A stretch of DNA of 64,000 nt from the NCBI RefSeq assembly GCF_029635795.1, contig NZ_CP114280.1, positions 930,001 through 994,000 of the forward strand, in the 5' to 3' direction. The translations under genes and the position numbers were made by a program. Of the stretch, positions 27,789 to 38,026 are shown piece by piece. The notes under the pieces were generated by a model. The model searched no databases. It was not told the origin of the DNA and saw nothing but the letters and a program-made list of their open reading frames with translations. Position 1 is the stretch's first letter, and the number at the start of each line of letters is the position of its first letter. Source of the DNA: Dickeya lacustris (GTDB lineage: Bacteria; Pseudomonadota; Gammaproteobacteria; Enterobacterales; Enterobacteriaceae).

Positions 27789-27851
27789 TTTAAAAACAAG
27801 CATCATGTGTTTAAAAACAAGCGCGGTGTGTTTAAAAACACGTGTAAGGTG
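27789..27851. repeat. 21-bp tandem array in the hinT leader (3 copies)
   Basis: Three exact-length units begin at 27789, 27810 and 27831. Each opens with TTTAAAAACA; the first two share TTTAAAAACAAGC and end GTG, the third diverges after base 10. The first unit touches the hinT ribosome site (AAAGGAG on the sense strand), so copy number alters the leader directly. Confidence 0.92.
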
Positions 27852-27904
27852 CAATACGGGATGCAGTATGAGTGATAAAACCGATATATTTCAACTCTGT
27901 TCGC

Positions 27905-27921
27905 AGGCGCTCGCAGCGCCT
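27905..27921 (-). terminator. Short hairpin downstream of the hcxB-like gene
   Basis: AGGCGCT pairs with AGCGCCT around a 3-base loop. It lies 52 bp after the stop codon; no U-run, so termination is uncertain. Confidence 0.4.
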
Positions 27922-27972
27922 TACGAGCGACATAGCCGACGCGGCCATATCGCCTCCCCTCGCTTTTTATGG

Positions 27973-29037
27973 TTATTCGGGCGCGAAATCCGCAGGCACC
28001 ATGCCAAGCGAACATCCTGCTTCGGTAATCTTGCGCCATTCGCCCTCTGAAATCGACACGCCTTGCCGCAGGCGCTGCTGCTGTGCGCGTTGCTCTGGCT
28101 CACCGGCCACGTATAACGGGTTATCGGGATGAGAGGCTGGCGATGCCCGCACATATTCCAGCATGGCGTCATATTCCTGCCTGAGCCAATCCATGGTCAC
28201 GAGTTTGGACGGATCGATTAAAACAGTCGTCATGTTGTTAACAATTGCGCCTTCACGCGGGTTGCCAGGCTGAATCGTGCCACCGCCGGAAAGGATACCG
28301 GCCAGCAGCTCGGCAGCCAGAATTAGGCCGCCCCCTTTATGGCGGGCTATCGGTAGCAGCGCACCTGCCGGCTCCTCTTCCCACATGACGCGCGGGTCAG
28401 CGCTCGGCTTGCCGTGGTTATCCAACATCACCGGCTCATCAAACGTATGGCCCGCAAGCCAGGCCACGCGGGTTTTTCCCAGCGCAACGATGCTGGTGGC
28501 AAAGTCCAGAATAAAGTCAGGATGCGTTTCACTACCGGGAAACGCGATGCAAATTGGGTTGGTGCCAAAACGCGCATCGCTGCCGCCAAAGGGCGCGACC
28601 AGCGGCGCAATATCGCTGACATTGACAAAATGAATCGCAATCAGCCCAGCGGCAGCGGCCATTTCGCCATAAGTCCCAATCCGGCCAAGATGACAGGTCG
28701 AGGAGAGCGTCATCAAGCAAACACCGGTACTTTTTACACGCGCCATCGCCAGCTGCATTGCCTCACGCCCCGTCCGCTGCCCAAACCCTCTGTCACCGCT
28801 GAATTGCAAGATAGCGCCGCCATCTTGTAGCAAACGTGTGGGTGTATTGGGACGCATGGTGCCCTGAGCGATAAATCGCACATACTCCGGCAACATGCCA
28901 ACGCCGTGGCTGTCATGCCCTTTTAAATTAGCGCCGACCAGGTGCTGCGTGACAATATCGGCTTCATCATGCTCGCATCCGACATGGCGTAACAGGTTAT
29001 AGGTTATTTGTGTTAAACGGCTGGCTGAAATCTGCAT
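27973..29037 (-). CDS. Malate/L-lactate dehydrogenase family oxidoreductase, HcxB (YbiC)-like
   Basis: 354 residues from the ATG at 29037 (GAGGGAG ribosome site). It belongs to the YbiC/MDH2 family of NAD(P)-dependent 2-hydroxyacid dehydrogenases: GHDSHGVGMLPEYVR with the catalytic His near residue 44, GDRGFGQ, FGTNPICIAFP, LDFATSIVALGKTRVA, and HKGGGL. E. coli HcxB, a hydroxycarboxylate dehydrogenase, is its closest relative that I recognise; the exact substrate is not determined. It sits between hinT and ptsG, where E. coli carries fhuE instead, so it looks like a lineage-specific placement. A 9-bp tandem array lies 87 bp upstream. Confidence 0.87.
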   Translation of the reverse strand: MQISASRLTQITYNLLRHVGCEHDEADIVTQHLVGANLKGHDSHGVGMLPEYVRFIAQGTMRPNTPTRLLQDGGAILQFSGDRGFGQRTGREAMQLAMARVKSTGVCLMTLSSTCHLGRIGTYGEMAAAAGLIAIHFVNVSDIAPLVAPFGGSDARFGTNPICIAFPGSETHPDFILDFATSIVALGKTRVAWLAGHTFDEPVMLDNHGKPSADPRVMWEEEPAGALLPIARHKGGGLILAAELLAGILSGGGTIQPGNPREGAIVNNMTTVLIDPSKLVTMDWLRQEYDAMLEYVRASPASHPDNPLYVAGEPEQRAQQQRLRQGVSISEGEWRKITEAGCSLGMVPADFAPE

Positions 29038-29123
29038 ACCTCTCCCTCTGAACTGTGGCAGGCTGTCATGTGTGCGGTGAGATGTTGTTATTGATAAGCG
29101 CCGTGTGACGGGCGTGACATCGC

Positions 29124-29173
29124 GATAAGAGATAATCGAGATAATCGAGATAATCGAGATAATCGAGATAAAG
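29124..29173. repeat. 9-bp tandem array upstream of the hcxB-like gene (4 perfect copies plus flanking partials)
   Basis: GATAATCGA is repeated four times without error at 29131-29166, with partial units GATAAGA before and GATAAAGAC after. On the sense strand each unit offers a GATTAT, which resembles a -10 hexamer. Confidence 0.95.
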
Positions 29174-29291
29174 ACGGCGCTCATCAGTCAGCAGGATGCG
29201 GCTACCGCGCACCTCATCAGGGGTATCCTACTGCTGAACCTCATCGCGGGGGAAACGATTCTGTGCTACGGGCAGGCAATGTTCAGCACAT

Positions 29292-29316
29292 AAAAAAAGG
29301 GGCCGTAGCCCCTTTT
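29292..29316 (-). terminator. Rho-independent terminator of ptsG
   Basis: On the minus strand GGGGC-TACG-GCCCC is followed by seven U residues, 62 bp after the ptsG stop. Classic form. Confidence 0.92.
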
Positions 29317-29377
29317 ACACCATCACACCGAATTATCTATCAGCACTAGCGCTGACAACGCTCGTTGTGACAACAGA

Positions 29378-30814
29378 TCACGAGTGGTGACGAATATAGT
29401 CATCCATGTCGGTCTTCAGGTTATCAGACTTGGTGCCGAAGATAGCCTGCACACCAGAACCGGCCACAACCACACCAGCAGCGCCCAGTTTCTTCAACGC
29501 CGCCTGATCAACGCGGGTAACATCTGCCACACTTACGCGTAAACGTGTGATACAGGCGTCAAGGTTAGTGATGTTATCTTTGCCGCCAAAAGCGGAAACC
29601 AGTGATGCCGCCATTTCAGAGCTGCCCTGTGCAGACTGCTCGGATGAAGACTCTTCACGGCCCGGCGTTTTCAGATTCAGTTTAGCGATCAGCACGCGGA
29701 ACACGGTGTAGTACACCACGGCGTAGCACAGACCGACAATCGGGAACAGCCACAGTTTGCTGCCGTTGCCGCTTAATACCACGAAGTCAATCAGCCCGTG
29801 CGAGAAGCTGGTGCCATCACGCATACCAAGCAGGATACAGATTGGGAACGCCAGACCAGCCAGCACCGCGTGGATGATATACAGAATCGGCGCAACGAAG
29901 ATGAAAGAAAACTCGATAGGCTCGGTAATCCCGGTCAGGAAGGCGGTCAACGCAGCGGAGATCATGATACCGCCCACTTTGGCGCGATTTTCCGGTTTAG
30001 CCGAATGCCAGATAGCAAGCGCTGCGGCCGGCAAACCATACATTTTGAACAGGAAGCCGCCAGACAGTTTACCCGCCGTCGGGTCGCCCGCCATATAACG
30101 CGGGATGTCGCCATGGAACACCTGACCTGCCGCGTTGGTAAATTCACCCACCTGCATTTGGAACGGTACGTTCCAGATATGGTGCAAGCCGAACGGCACC
30201 AAACTACGCTCCACAATACCGTAGATACCGAACGCCAGCACCGGGTTCTGGTAAGCCGCCCACTGGGAGAAAGCCTGAATCGCGCTGCCCACCGGAGGCC
30301 AAATAAACGACAGCGCCACACCGATGATAATCGCCGTCAGACCGGAGATAATCGGCACAAAACGCTTACCGGCAAAAAAGCCGAGATATTCAGGCAATTG
30401 AATACGATAGAAACGATTGAACATATACGCTGCAATCGCCCCTGCGATAATGCCGCCTAACACGCCCGTATCGGCCATGTGGTTACTGGCAATATCGCTC
30501 GGTGACATATGCAACACCAGTGGCGCAACCACGGCCATGGTTTTCACCATAATCCCGTAGGCCACGACCGCCGCCAGCGCAGAAACGCCGTCATTATTGG
30601 TAAAGCCCAGCGCCACACCAATAGCAAAAATCAACGGCATATTGGCAAAAACCGAATCACCCGCCTGTGCCATCACACTGGAAACTACCGCTGGCAGCCA
30701 GCTAAAGTTGGCTGAACCAACCCCCAGCAGGATACCGGCGATAGGCAGCACGGACACCGGCAGCATCAGCGACTTACCTACTTTTTGCAGGTTTGCAAAT
30801 GCATTTTTAAACAT
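29378..30814 (-). CDS. ptsG: Glucose-specific PTS permease EIICB (PtsG)
   Basis: 478 residues (E. coli 477). The N-terminal EIIC domain (1-390) has about ten membrane helices and the conserved [18 protein letters not shown] and [10 protein letters not shown] stretches; after a linker, the EIIB domain carries the phosphorylated Cys near residue 421 in [13 protein letters not shown]. It imports glucose while phosphorylating it with EIIA-Glc as donor and controls catabolite repression. Upstream are an Mlc operator and an intact SgrS pairing site, so repression by Mlc and small-RNA silencing under glucose-phosphate stress are both expected. Confidence 0.97.
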   Translation of the reverse strand: MFKNAFANLQKVGKSLMLPVSVLPIAGILLGVGSANFSWLPAVVSSVMAQAGDSVFANMPLIFAIGVALGFTNNDGVSALAAVVAYGIMVKTMAVVAPLVLHMSPSDIASNHMADTGVLGGIIAGAIAAYMFNRFYRIQLPEYLGFFAGKRFVPIISGLTAIIIGVALSFIWPPVGSAIQAFSQWAAYQNPVLAFGIYGIVERSLVPFGLHHIWNVPFQMQVGEFTNAAGQVFHGDIPRYMAGDPTAGKLSGGFLFKMYGLPAAALAIWHSAKPENRAKVGGIMISAALTAFLTGITEPIEFSFIFVAPILYIIHAVLAGLAFPICILLGMRDGTSFSHGLIDFVVLSGNGSKLWLFPIVGLCYAVVYYTVFRVLIAKLNLKTPGREESSSEQSAQGSSEMAASLVSAFGGKDNITNLDACITRLRVSVADVTRVDQAALKKLGAAGVVVAGSGVQAIFGTKSDNLKTDMDDYIRHHS

Positions 30815-30818
30815 AATA

Positions 30819-30834
30819 GAGAGTGCTCCTGAGT
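30819..30834 (-). promoter_or_regulatory. SgrS small-RNA pairing site and ribosome site of ptsG
   Basis: On the sense strand ACTCAGGAGCACTCTC is identical to the E. coli ptsG segment that pairs with SgrS, and includes the AGGAG ribosome site four bases further from the ATG than the end of the match. Conservation of a non-coding run this long implies that an SgrS homologue exists elsewhere in the genome. Confidence 0.85.
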
Positions 30835-30916
30835 AATAGTGCTTTTACTTCTGACAGTTAACCTCATTTGGGCTAACCCGCCTTCAGATAGTCGGGATGT
30901 GATTTGCATCCTCACT

Positions 30917-30940
30917 AATTTTTACGCAGAGTAAAATAAA
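30917..30940. promoter_or_regulatory. Mlc operator upstream of ptsG
   Basis: The sense strand contains TTTTACTCTGCGTAAAA within an AT-rich frame, matching the known Mlc operator of E. coli ptsG and manXYZ. It lies about 105 bp upstream of the start codon, the same distance as in E. coli. Confidence 0.85.
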
Positions 30941-31130
30941 TGTTGCATCAAATGTTTGATAGCAGTCACGTTTCAACTCATGGGAAACCGGCGTAACTAT
31001 CAGAAGTCTTATAGTTTGTGATCTAACGCTGAAAATCCCCCCTGCCACCGCGTGGCATAAGCCAGAAATAGCCGGGGGTAACAGCGATTAATTACGAAGC
31101 AGAAAAAAACTCGCGTATTCTTAACCAGTA

Positions 31131-31925
31131 TCAGGCTGTGGTCAACCGTGCTGGATCAATGTGAAATAACCGAGCAAAATTTTCAGTTGTGGTGGTTGCC
31201 AACTGTTCAAGACTGACGTTTTTGAGCACGGCAAGATATTCAGCCACATCGCGGGTATACGCCGGTTGGTTCTCTTTACCGCGATGGGGAACCGGTGCCA
31301 GCCAAGGCGAATCGGTTTCAATCAATAGCCTATCTAACGGAACATAGCGCGCGACTTCGCGCAATGCCTCAGCATTACGAAACGTGACTATCCCGGAAAA
31401 AGAGATATAGAACCCCAAATCCAGTAATGCGGCGGCAGTATCCTTATCTTCGGTAAAACAGTGTAGTACACCGCCGCACTCTTCGGCTTTTTCTTCACGC
31501 AAAATGGCCAGCGTATCTTCACGGGCTGAACGGGTATGCACAATGACCGGTTTGTTGAGATGGCGTCCAATGCGGATATGTTCGCGAAATGAGGCCTGCT
31601 GTTGCGCTGCATTATCTTGCTGATAGTAGTAATCAAGTCCGGTTTCACCCAGCGCAACAACCGCAGGGTCGCTTGCCAGCGCGCGCAATTCAGCAAAATC
31701 ATAGGGCTCATCCTGGTTCAGAGGATGCACGCCACAAGAAAACGCCACATTTTTACGCTCGCCGATAAACGACGTCATCGCACGAAATCCGGGTAATGTG
31801 GTTGCAACAGCCAGAATAAAACCGACATCACGCTGACGTGCTTTTTCCAGCACCTCCGCAACGTCTTTGTGTAACGCCTGATAATCCAGGCCATCAAGAT
31901 GACAATGGGAATCGACTAACAACAT
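31131..31925 (-). CDS. ycfH: TatD-family metal-dependent deoxyribonuclease (YcfH)
   Basis: 264 residues, E. coli YcfH is 265. TatD-family hydrolase in a TIM-barrel fold with metal ligands in [10 protein letters not shown] at the N-terminus, GETGLDYYY near 92, [14 protein letters not shown] and [17 protein letters not shown]. The family degrades single-stranded DNA 3' to 5'; the role of this paralogue is not settled. Immediately downstream of holB (19-bp gap), last gene of the pabC-mltG-tmk-holB group. Confidence 0.93.
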   Translation of the reverse strand: MLLVDSHCHLDGLDYQALHKDVAEVLEKARQRDVGFILAVATTLPGFRAMTSFIGERKNVAFSCGVHPLNQDEPYDFAELRALASDPAVVALGETGLDYYYQQDNAAQQQASFREHIRIGRHLNKPVIVHTRSAREDTLAILREEKAEECGGVLHCFTEDKDTAAALLDLGFYISFSGIVTFRNAEALREVARYVPLDRLLIETDSPWLAPVPHRGKENQPAYTRDVAEYLAVLKNVSLEQLATTTTENFARLFHIDPARLTTA

Positions 31926-31944
31926 AACAATAATTATCCGATTT

Positions 31945-32955
31945 TCAGGAAAAAGAAGGTGACATCGGCAACGATGGGGAAGACAACGCGCGTTCCCAAT
32001 CCAGTAACATTGATGTTAATAACAGTTCACGGTTCACGCCCGTGACGGACAGCAATTGATGGCGGCACGCCAGCCAACAACGCAGGCTGTAGTGCAGCAG
32101 CGCCTCGCTCATTGCGGTACGGCATTGCGCAATCAGCGTTAACTGGTCACGATTGATAACGTGATCCCAGGCCTGATGGTGCCCTTTCAGCGCATCTAAC
32201 AAGATACTGCATACCCAGTGGATACGTTCGCAGACATCATCATGGTGCAGCGCGGCCAGCAGTGATAGCGCATCATGGCTGCGCACGCTGGATGACAGGA
32301 GCTGACATAATTGCGCCCGCACCTTCCAGCGCTCCGGCTGCAATAACATGTCTGCCGCCAGTGGCGCGCCATGATTTAGCCGCAAAGCGGTCTGGCAGGC
32401 GGCCTCATCGCCGTGCCCACGGGCACGCAGCCACTGTATGGCTTGTACTTCATCCGGCACGTCAAGATGACGATAGAGGCAACGGCTACGTAATGTCGCC
32501 AGCAAACGCCCCGGCTCTCGGCATCCCAACAGGAAATAACTCTGTGCCGGAGGCTCTTCCAGCGTTTTTAAGAGCGCATTAGCCGCCGCTTCGGTCAACA
32601 ATTCGGCTTGCGCCAGCCAGATAATTTTTACGCCGCCTTGCCGCGAGCGTTGATACACCTGCTCCAGCACGCTACGCACCTGATCAACCCCCAGGCTTTG
32701 CTTTCCTTTTTCCGGTATCACACTGTGCCAGTCCGGGTGAGTCCCGGCGCGCATCAATTGACAATCATGGCAGCGCCCACAGCTTTTACCGCCTTCCGGG
32801 TGCTGGCAAAGCAACCGGCGGCTCAGGGCATAAACCAGTGACGCTTCGCCCATCCCTTCTGATGCGTGCAGCAACACGGCATGGTGCCCCCTGCCTGCCT
32901 GATGCTCGGCCAGCCATTGTCGATAAGGTGCGTTTAGCCACGGATACCATTCCAT
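31945..32955 (-). CDS. holB: DNA polymerase III delta' subunit
   Basis: 336 residues (E. coli 334). Clamp-loader AAA+ fold with the zinc-binding cysteines in [19 protein letters not shown] (near 58-70), [11 protein letters not shown], and the SRC motif [10 protein letters not shown]. The P-loop is not functional in delta', as in E. coli. It helps open and load the beta clamp. The start ATG shares one base with the tmk stop (TGATGG), typical translational coupling. Confidence 0.95.
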   Translation of the reverse strand: MEWYPWLNAPYRQWLAEHQAGRGHHAVLLHASEGMGEASLVYALSRRLLCQHPEGGKSCGRCHDCQLMRAGTHPDWHSVIPEKGKQSLGVDQVRSVLEQVYQRSRQGGVKIIWLAQAELLTEAAANALLKTLEEPPAQSYFLLGCREPGRLLATLRSRCLYRHLDVPDEVQAIQWLRARGHGDEAACQTALRLNHGAPLAADMLLQPERWKVRAQLCQLLSSSVRSHDALSLLAALHHDDVCERIHWVCSILLDALKGHHQAWDHVINRDQLTLIAQCRTAMSEALLHYSLRCWLACRHQLLSVTGVNRELLLTSMLLDWERALSSPSLPMSPSFS

Positions 32956-33608
32956 CAGGCTGATGTCCTGGCGGTTGATGCGGCGTGTTGCAGCCAGCCA
33001 GATAACGCCTGACGAATATCGGCACTGACTTGCGCCAGTTCACGGGACGCATCAATCGTGATGATACTGGCGTCCTGCGCCGCCAGTTGCTGGTAACGCG
33101 CACGGGTGCGGGCAAAAAAAGCCAGCGACTCTTGTTCAATGCGGTCAAGCTCGCCGCGCTGACGCGCGCGCTTGAGCCCAAGATCCGGGGAAATATCGAG
33201 ATAGAGCGTGAGATCAGGGCGAAATTCACCCAATACCGTGTCACGCAGTGATAGCAGTAACTGCGGGTCAATACCGCGTCCGCCGCCTTGATAGGCCTGA
33301 GACGAGAGATCGTGGCGGTCGCCGACCACCCAGGCGCCACGCACTAAAGCCGGGCGAATCACATTCTCCACCAATTGCACTCGCGCGGCATAGAGCATCA
33401 GCACTTCTGCTTTATCGGTCAGTGGCTCGCCTTGCACGCCCTGTTTTATTAACTCGCGCAATTTTTCCGCCAGCGGCGTGCCGCCCGGCTCACGCGTAAA
33501 GACGATGTCCTGAATGCCAAAAGCGCGCAATGTCTCCACAACCACTGCCTGGGCACTGGTTTTCCCTGCGCCTTCAAGCCCTTCGATGACGATAAATTTA
33601 CTGTGCAT
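32955..33608 (-). CDS. tmk: Thymidylate kinase
   Basis: 217 residues (E. coli 213). P-loop [10 protein letters not shown] at residues 8-17, DR(H) motif in [17 protein letters not shown] and the lid [12 protein letters not shown]. It converts dTMP to dTDP. The start at 33608 ([17 protein letters not shown]) agrees with E. coli; a longer frame exists inside mltG. It overlaps the end of mltG by 11 bp and holB by 1 base, so the group is one coupled operon. Confidence 0.96.
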   Translation of the reverse strand: MHSKFIVIEGLEGAGKTSAQAVVVETLRAFGIQDIVFTREPGGTPLAEKLRELIKQGVQGEPLTDKAEVLMLYAARVQLVENVIRPALVRGAWVVGDRHDLSSQAYQGGGRGIDPQLLLSLRDTVLGEFRPDLTLYLDISPDLGLKRARQRGELDRIEQESLAFFARTRARYQQLAAQDASIITIDASRELAQVSADIRQALSGWLQHAASTARTSA

Positions 33609-34626
33609 TCTTTTCCTTCCCGACTGCGGACATGGAGCGATAAACCTGTACGGCACGGTTATGATCCGTCAGATTGGTGGTGAATGTATGCCCCCCTTTA
33701 CCGTCAGCAACGAAATAAAGGTAAGCCGTTTTTGCCGGATGCGCCGCTGCATCTAGCGAGGCTTTACCCGGCATCGCGATGGGCGTCGGCGGCAAACCGC
33801 TGATGGTGTAGGTATTATAGGGCGTAGCTGTTTCAAGCGCGCTGCGGGTAATGGTTCCGTTATAGCTATCCCCCATACCATAAATCACCGTAGGGTCGGT
33901 TTGTAAACGCATTCCCAGACGTAACCGATTGATAAAAACCGACGCAACCTGCGGGCGCTCTGCGTCAACGGCAGTCTCTTTTTCAATCAGCGAGGCCATT
34001 ATCAGTAGCTCATACGGCGTTTTATAGGGCAAGCCTTCAGCACGACCTTGCCACACCTCATTAAGCACTTTAGCCATACGTTGATGTGCGCGCTGCAACA
34101 CGGATTTATCGCTCATGCCAGCCGTATGCAGATAGGTATCAGGGTAAAACCACCCTTCCGGGTTTGGCGTATCCTTTAGGCCGATACTATCCGCAATGTC
34201 CTGCGGCGTTTTATCTTCCAACGTATGTTTCAGGTAGGGTGAATTTTTGAGAATCTCCAGCCACTCTTTAAAGCGCGATCCTTCGACAAATAGCATGGAA
34301 AACTGCGCTTCTTTGCCGCTGGCAAGTAATGCCAGCATGTCACGAACCGTCATCGCCGGGGTGACGCGATAAGTACCGGCTTTAAACGCTGCCAGCTCCG
34401 GCTCCAAATGCAGGAGCGGTAACAGGCTACCGCCGTCAGGAATGATATGCTGCGACACCAGCAGATCTTTCAGTCCTTCACGATTTGTTCCGGCGGGAAG
34501 CGTAAAAAGGGTTTCCTTATCAATAGCCAGCGGAGAGCTGGCAAAACGCTGGATCTGCCCCCAGCCCCACCACGCACCGGCCGCTAACACAAGAAGAATG
34601 CCAAGGCCCCACGTTATTTTCTTCAT
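33598..34626 (-). CDS. mltG: Endolytic murein transglycosylase MltG (YceG)
   Basis: 342 residues (E. coli 340). A short cytoplasmic start and one membrane helix (5-20) precede a LysM-like region and the catalytic YceG domain with [11 protein letters not shown] near 152 and [12 protein letters not shown], which carries the catalytic Glu. It cuts nascent glycan strands at the inner membrane and sets their length. It sits between pabC and tmk as in E. coli. Confidence 0.95.
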   Translation of the reverse strand: MKKITWGLGILLVLAAGAWWGWGQIQRFASSPLAIDKETLFTLPAGTNREGLKDLLVSQHIIPDGGSLLPLLHLEPELAAFKAGTYRVTPAMTVRDMLALLASGKEAQFSMLFVEGSRFKEWLEILKNSPYLKHTLEDKTPQDIADSIGLKDTPNPEGWFYPDTYLHTAGMSDKSVLQRAHQRMAKVLNEVWQGRAEGLPYKTPYELLIMASLIEKETAVDAERPQVASVFINRLRLGMRLQTDPTVIYGMGDSYNGTITRSALETATPYNTYTISGLPPTPIAMPGKASLDAAAHPAKTAYLYFVADGKGGHTFTTNLTDHNRAVQVYRSMSAVGKEKNAQ

Positions 34627-34632
34627 GACCGC

Positions 34633-35436
34633 TTATGACTCACAATAAGGGCTCAGAAAGTCATACAACTCTCGTGAGCGATAACACCAGTTATGTGCTT
34701 GATTCACCGGAATAATCGGCATCAATGCGTTACACACCACGACCTCATCGGCATCAGCCAATGTCTCTGGCGGTTCACAAACCACCTGCACGGTAAAAGC
34801 GGAAGTCTGCAAGCGGGCCATAATATGCTGGCGAGCGACACCATCAACACCGGCCAGTGACACATCCGGTGTGAACACCTGCTGGCCTTTGCGCCAGAAC
34901 AAATTGGCCGCACAGCATTCCACCAGCGCCCCCGAAGTGTCAAGCACCAGCGCCTCATCAGCCCCGGCGCGCTCAAGGTGCGTGCGAATGAGCACTTGCT
35001 CCAGCCGATTAAGGTGTTTGATACCGGCAAGCCAGCGATTTTGCGCCAACGGCACCGGACTGAGGGCCAGGCTGATGCCTTCCTGACGCCACCGGCTATA
35101 GTGCCGGGGATAGTCCGCCTGCATCACGATTCTAACCGGCTGCTGGCACCCTGCGGTGCTATAACCTCGGCCACCGCTGCCACGGCTTATCACCGCTTTG
35201 ACGACGCCCTCGTCTCGCCCCTGCGCAGCGCGCTCCATTTCAGCACGTAATTGTGACCAATCAACATCAGGCAACAATAACTGCTGGGCAGCTCGCTGCA
35301 AGCGTTGAATATGTCGCTCCAGCCACACGATACGCCCCTGAACCACCCGGGCCGTGGTAAAACACCCATCGCCAAACTGTACACTGCGGTCTGAAACCGG
35401 CAGGTACTGCTCCGCTTTACCGTTAATCCACCACAT
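34633..35436 (-). CDS. pabC: Aminodeoxychorismate lyase PabC
   Basis: 267 residues from the ATG at 35436, starting MWWINGKAEQYLPVSDRSVQFGDGCFTT (E. coli 269). Fold-type IV PLP enzyme with the Schiff-base lysine in LAGIKHLNRLEQVL near residue 140. It releases p-aminobenzoate for folate synthesis. The frame runs 19 codons further upstream without homology. Six bases separate it from mltG. Confidence 0.94.
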   Translation of the reverse strand: MWWINGKAEQYLPVSDRSVQFGDGCFTTARVVQGRIVWLERHIQRLQRAAQQLLLPDVDWSQLRAEMERAAQGRDEGVVKAVISRGSGGRGYSTAGCQQPVRIVMQADYPRHYSRWRQEGISLALSPVPLAQNRWLAGIKHLNRLEQVLIRTHLERAGADEALVLDTSGALVECCAANLFWRKGQQVFTPDVSLAGVDGVARQHIMARLQTSAFTVQVVCEPPETLADADEVVVCNALMPIIPVNQAHNWCYRSRELYDFLSPYCES

Positions 35437-35520
35437 TATCGCCTCTATCGCCTCTCGCTGCCCATACGCGCCTGCCGCCTGCACGGTTGGCAAAAACTTA
35501 CTTGCTGATATGAGGCAGGC

Positions 35521-35547
35521 AAAAAAAAGCCCGGCATCACCGGGCTC
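35521..35547 (-). terminator. Rho-independent terminator of fabF
   Basis: On the minus strand AGCCCGG-TGATG-CCGGGCT is followed by eight U residues, 19 bp after the fabF stop. It probably separates the acpP-fabF part of the cluster from pabC, with partial read-through. Confidence 0.9.
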
Positions 35548-35564
35548 TTTCAGGATACAACGCC

Positions 35565-36887
<1,323 letters not shown>

Positions 36888-37124
36888 TTACTGCTGATTA
36901 GCCTGAATGAAATCAATGGCTGCCTGAACAGTCGTGATTTTTTCAGCTTCTTCGTCTGGAATCTCGGTATCGAATTCTTCTTCCAATGCCATTACCAGCT
37001 CAACAGTGTCAAGAGAATCAGCGCCCAGGTCATCAACGAAAGAGGCATTGTTCACGACTTCTTCCGGCTTAACGCCCAGCTGTTCAACGATGATTTTCTT
37101 AACGCGTTCTTCGATAGTGCTCAT
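36888..37124 (-). CDS. acpP: Acyl carrier protein
   Basis: 78 residues, nearly identical to E. coli AcpP. The phosphopantetheine attachment Ser37 (counting Met) lies in [19 protein letters not shown]. Very acidic, as expected. It carries growing acyl chains for fatty acid, phospholipid and lipid A synthesis by neighbours fabHDGF, plsX and lpxL. It has its own promoter in the 154-bp gap after fabG. Confidence 0.98.
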   Translation of the reverse strand: MSTIEERVKKIIVEQLGVKPEEVVNNASFVDDLGADSLDTVELVMALEEEFDTEIPDEEAEKITTVQAAIDFIQANQQ

Positions 37125-37171
37125 ACTCTTAAATTTCCTATCAAAACTCGCTTTCGCGATGGTTTTCGTAG

Positions 37172-37200
37172 TGTATAAAATGTTGAAAAAGATGCAACAA
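37172..37200 (-). promoter_or_regulatory. Sigma-70 promoter of acpP
   Basis: On the minus strand TTGTTG and TATACA are separated by 17 bases. The -10 lies 48 bp before the acpP start codon. An internal acpP promoter is known at this place in E. coli. Confidence 0.7.
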
Positions 37201-37278
37201 AATCAAGACTGGTCGAACCAAGATTTTGTGCTTTTTGCAGTTTTCGCTGCAAATTAACGCAAATTACGGTGGTACTTG

Positions 37279-38013
37279 TTAGATCATATACATGCCACCA
37301 TTGACATGCAATGTTTCACCGGTAATGTAACCCGCCTCATCAGAGGCTAAAAACGCCACAGCACTGGCGATCTCTTTGGCATCACCCAAACGGCCGGCAG
37401 GAACATTCGTCAAAATGCCCGCCCGCTGTTCTTCTGTCAACGCCCGCGTCATATCGGTTTCAATAAAGCCGGGAGCCACTACGTTCACCGTAATGCCACG
37501 CGACGCCACTTCCTGCGCCAGCGACTTACTGAAACCCACCAACCCCGCTTTAGCAGCAGCGTAATTCGCTTGCCCGGCATTGCCTCGAGAACCAATAACG
37601 GAGCCAACGGTGACAATGCGGCCAAACCGCTTTTTCATCATAGCGCGTAATACCGCTTTCGACAGACGGAAAACGGAACTCAGGTTAGTGTCCAGCACTT
37701 CCTGCCAGGCGTCATCTTTCATACGCAACATCAGATCGTCACGAGTGATACCGGCATTGTTCACCAGAATATCAATATCCCCAAACGTTTCTTTGATGCT
37801 GGCTAATACGCTCTCGATAGACGCGCTATCGGTGACGTTTAATGCATATCCTTTACCCTTCGGCCCCAGCCATTCGCTGATATCCGCAGCGCCTTTCTCG
37901 CTGGTCGCCGTACCAATCACGGTCGCACCACGAGCCGCCAATGTTTCAGCGATTGCACGGCCAATGCCGCGACTTGCGCCCGTGACCAGGGCAATTTTTC
38001 CTTCAAAACTCAT
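37279..38013 (-). CDS. fabG: 3-oxoacyl-ACP reductase
   Basis: 244 residues with the start MSFEGKIALVTGASRGIG, identical in length to E. coli. Short-chain dehydrogenase: NADPH-binding TGASRGIG (12-19), NNAGITRD, catalytic Ser in VGSVIGSRGNAGQ, and YAAAK with Tyr151 and Lys155. It reduces 3-oxoacyl-ACP. Two adjacent ATG codons (38016, 38013) could start it. Confidence 0.97.
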   Translation of the reverse strand: MSFEGKIALVTGASRGIGRAIAETLAARGATVIGTATSEKGAADISEWLGPKGKGYALNVTDSASIESVLASIKETFGDIDILVNNAGITRDDLMLRMKDDAWQEVLDTNLSSVFRLSKAVLRAMMKKRFGRIVTVGSVIGSRGNAGQANYAAAKAGLVGFSKSLAQEVASRGITVNVVAPGFIETDMTRALTEEQRAGILTNVPAGRLGDAKEIASAVAFLASDEAGYITGETLHVNGGMYMI

Positions 38014-38026
38014 CATTTTCACCGTT

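Larger units (their letters stand above)
30815..31130. other. ptsG regulatory region
   Basis: 316 bases between ptsG and the tatD-family gene, holding the SgrS site, the Mlc operator and presumably the promoter. A TGTGATCTAAC sequence near 31018 is only half of a CRP site. Nothing else recognised. Confidence 0.6.

Noticed and set aside
31013..31034. CRP site upstream of ptsG
   Set aside because: Only the TGTGATCTA half matches; the second half (TCACA) is missing, so it is mentioned but not called.
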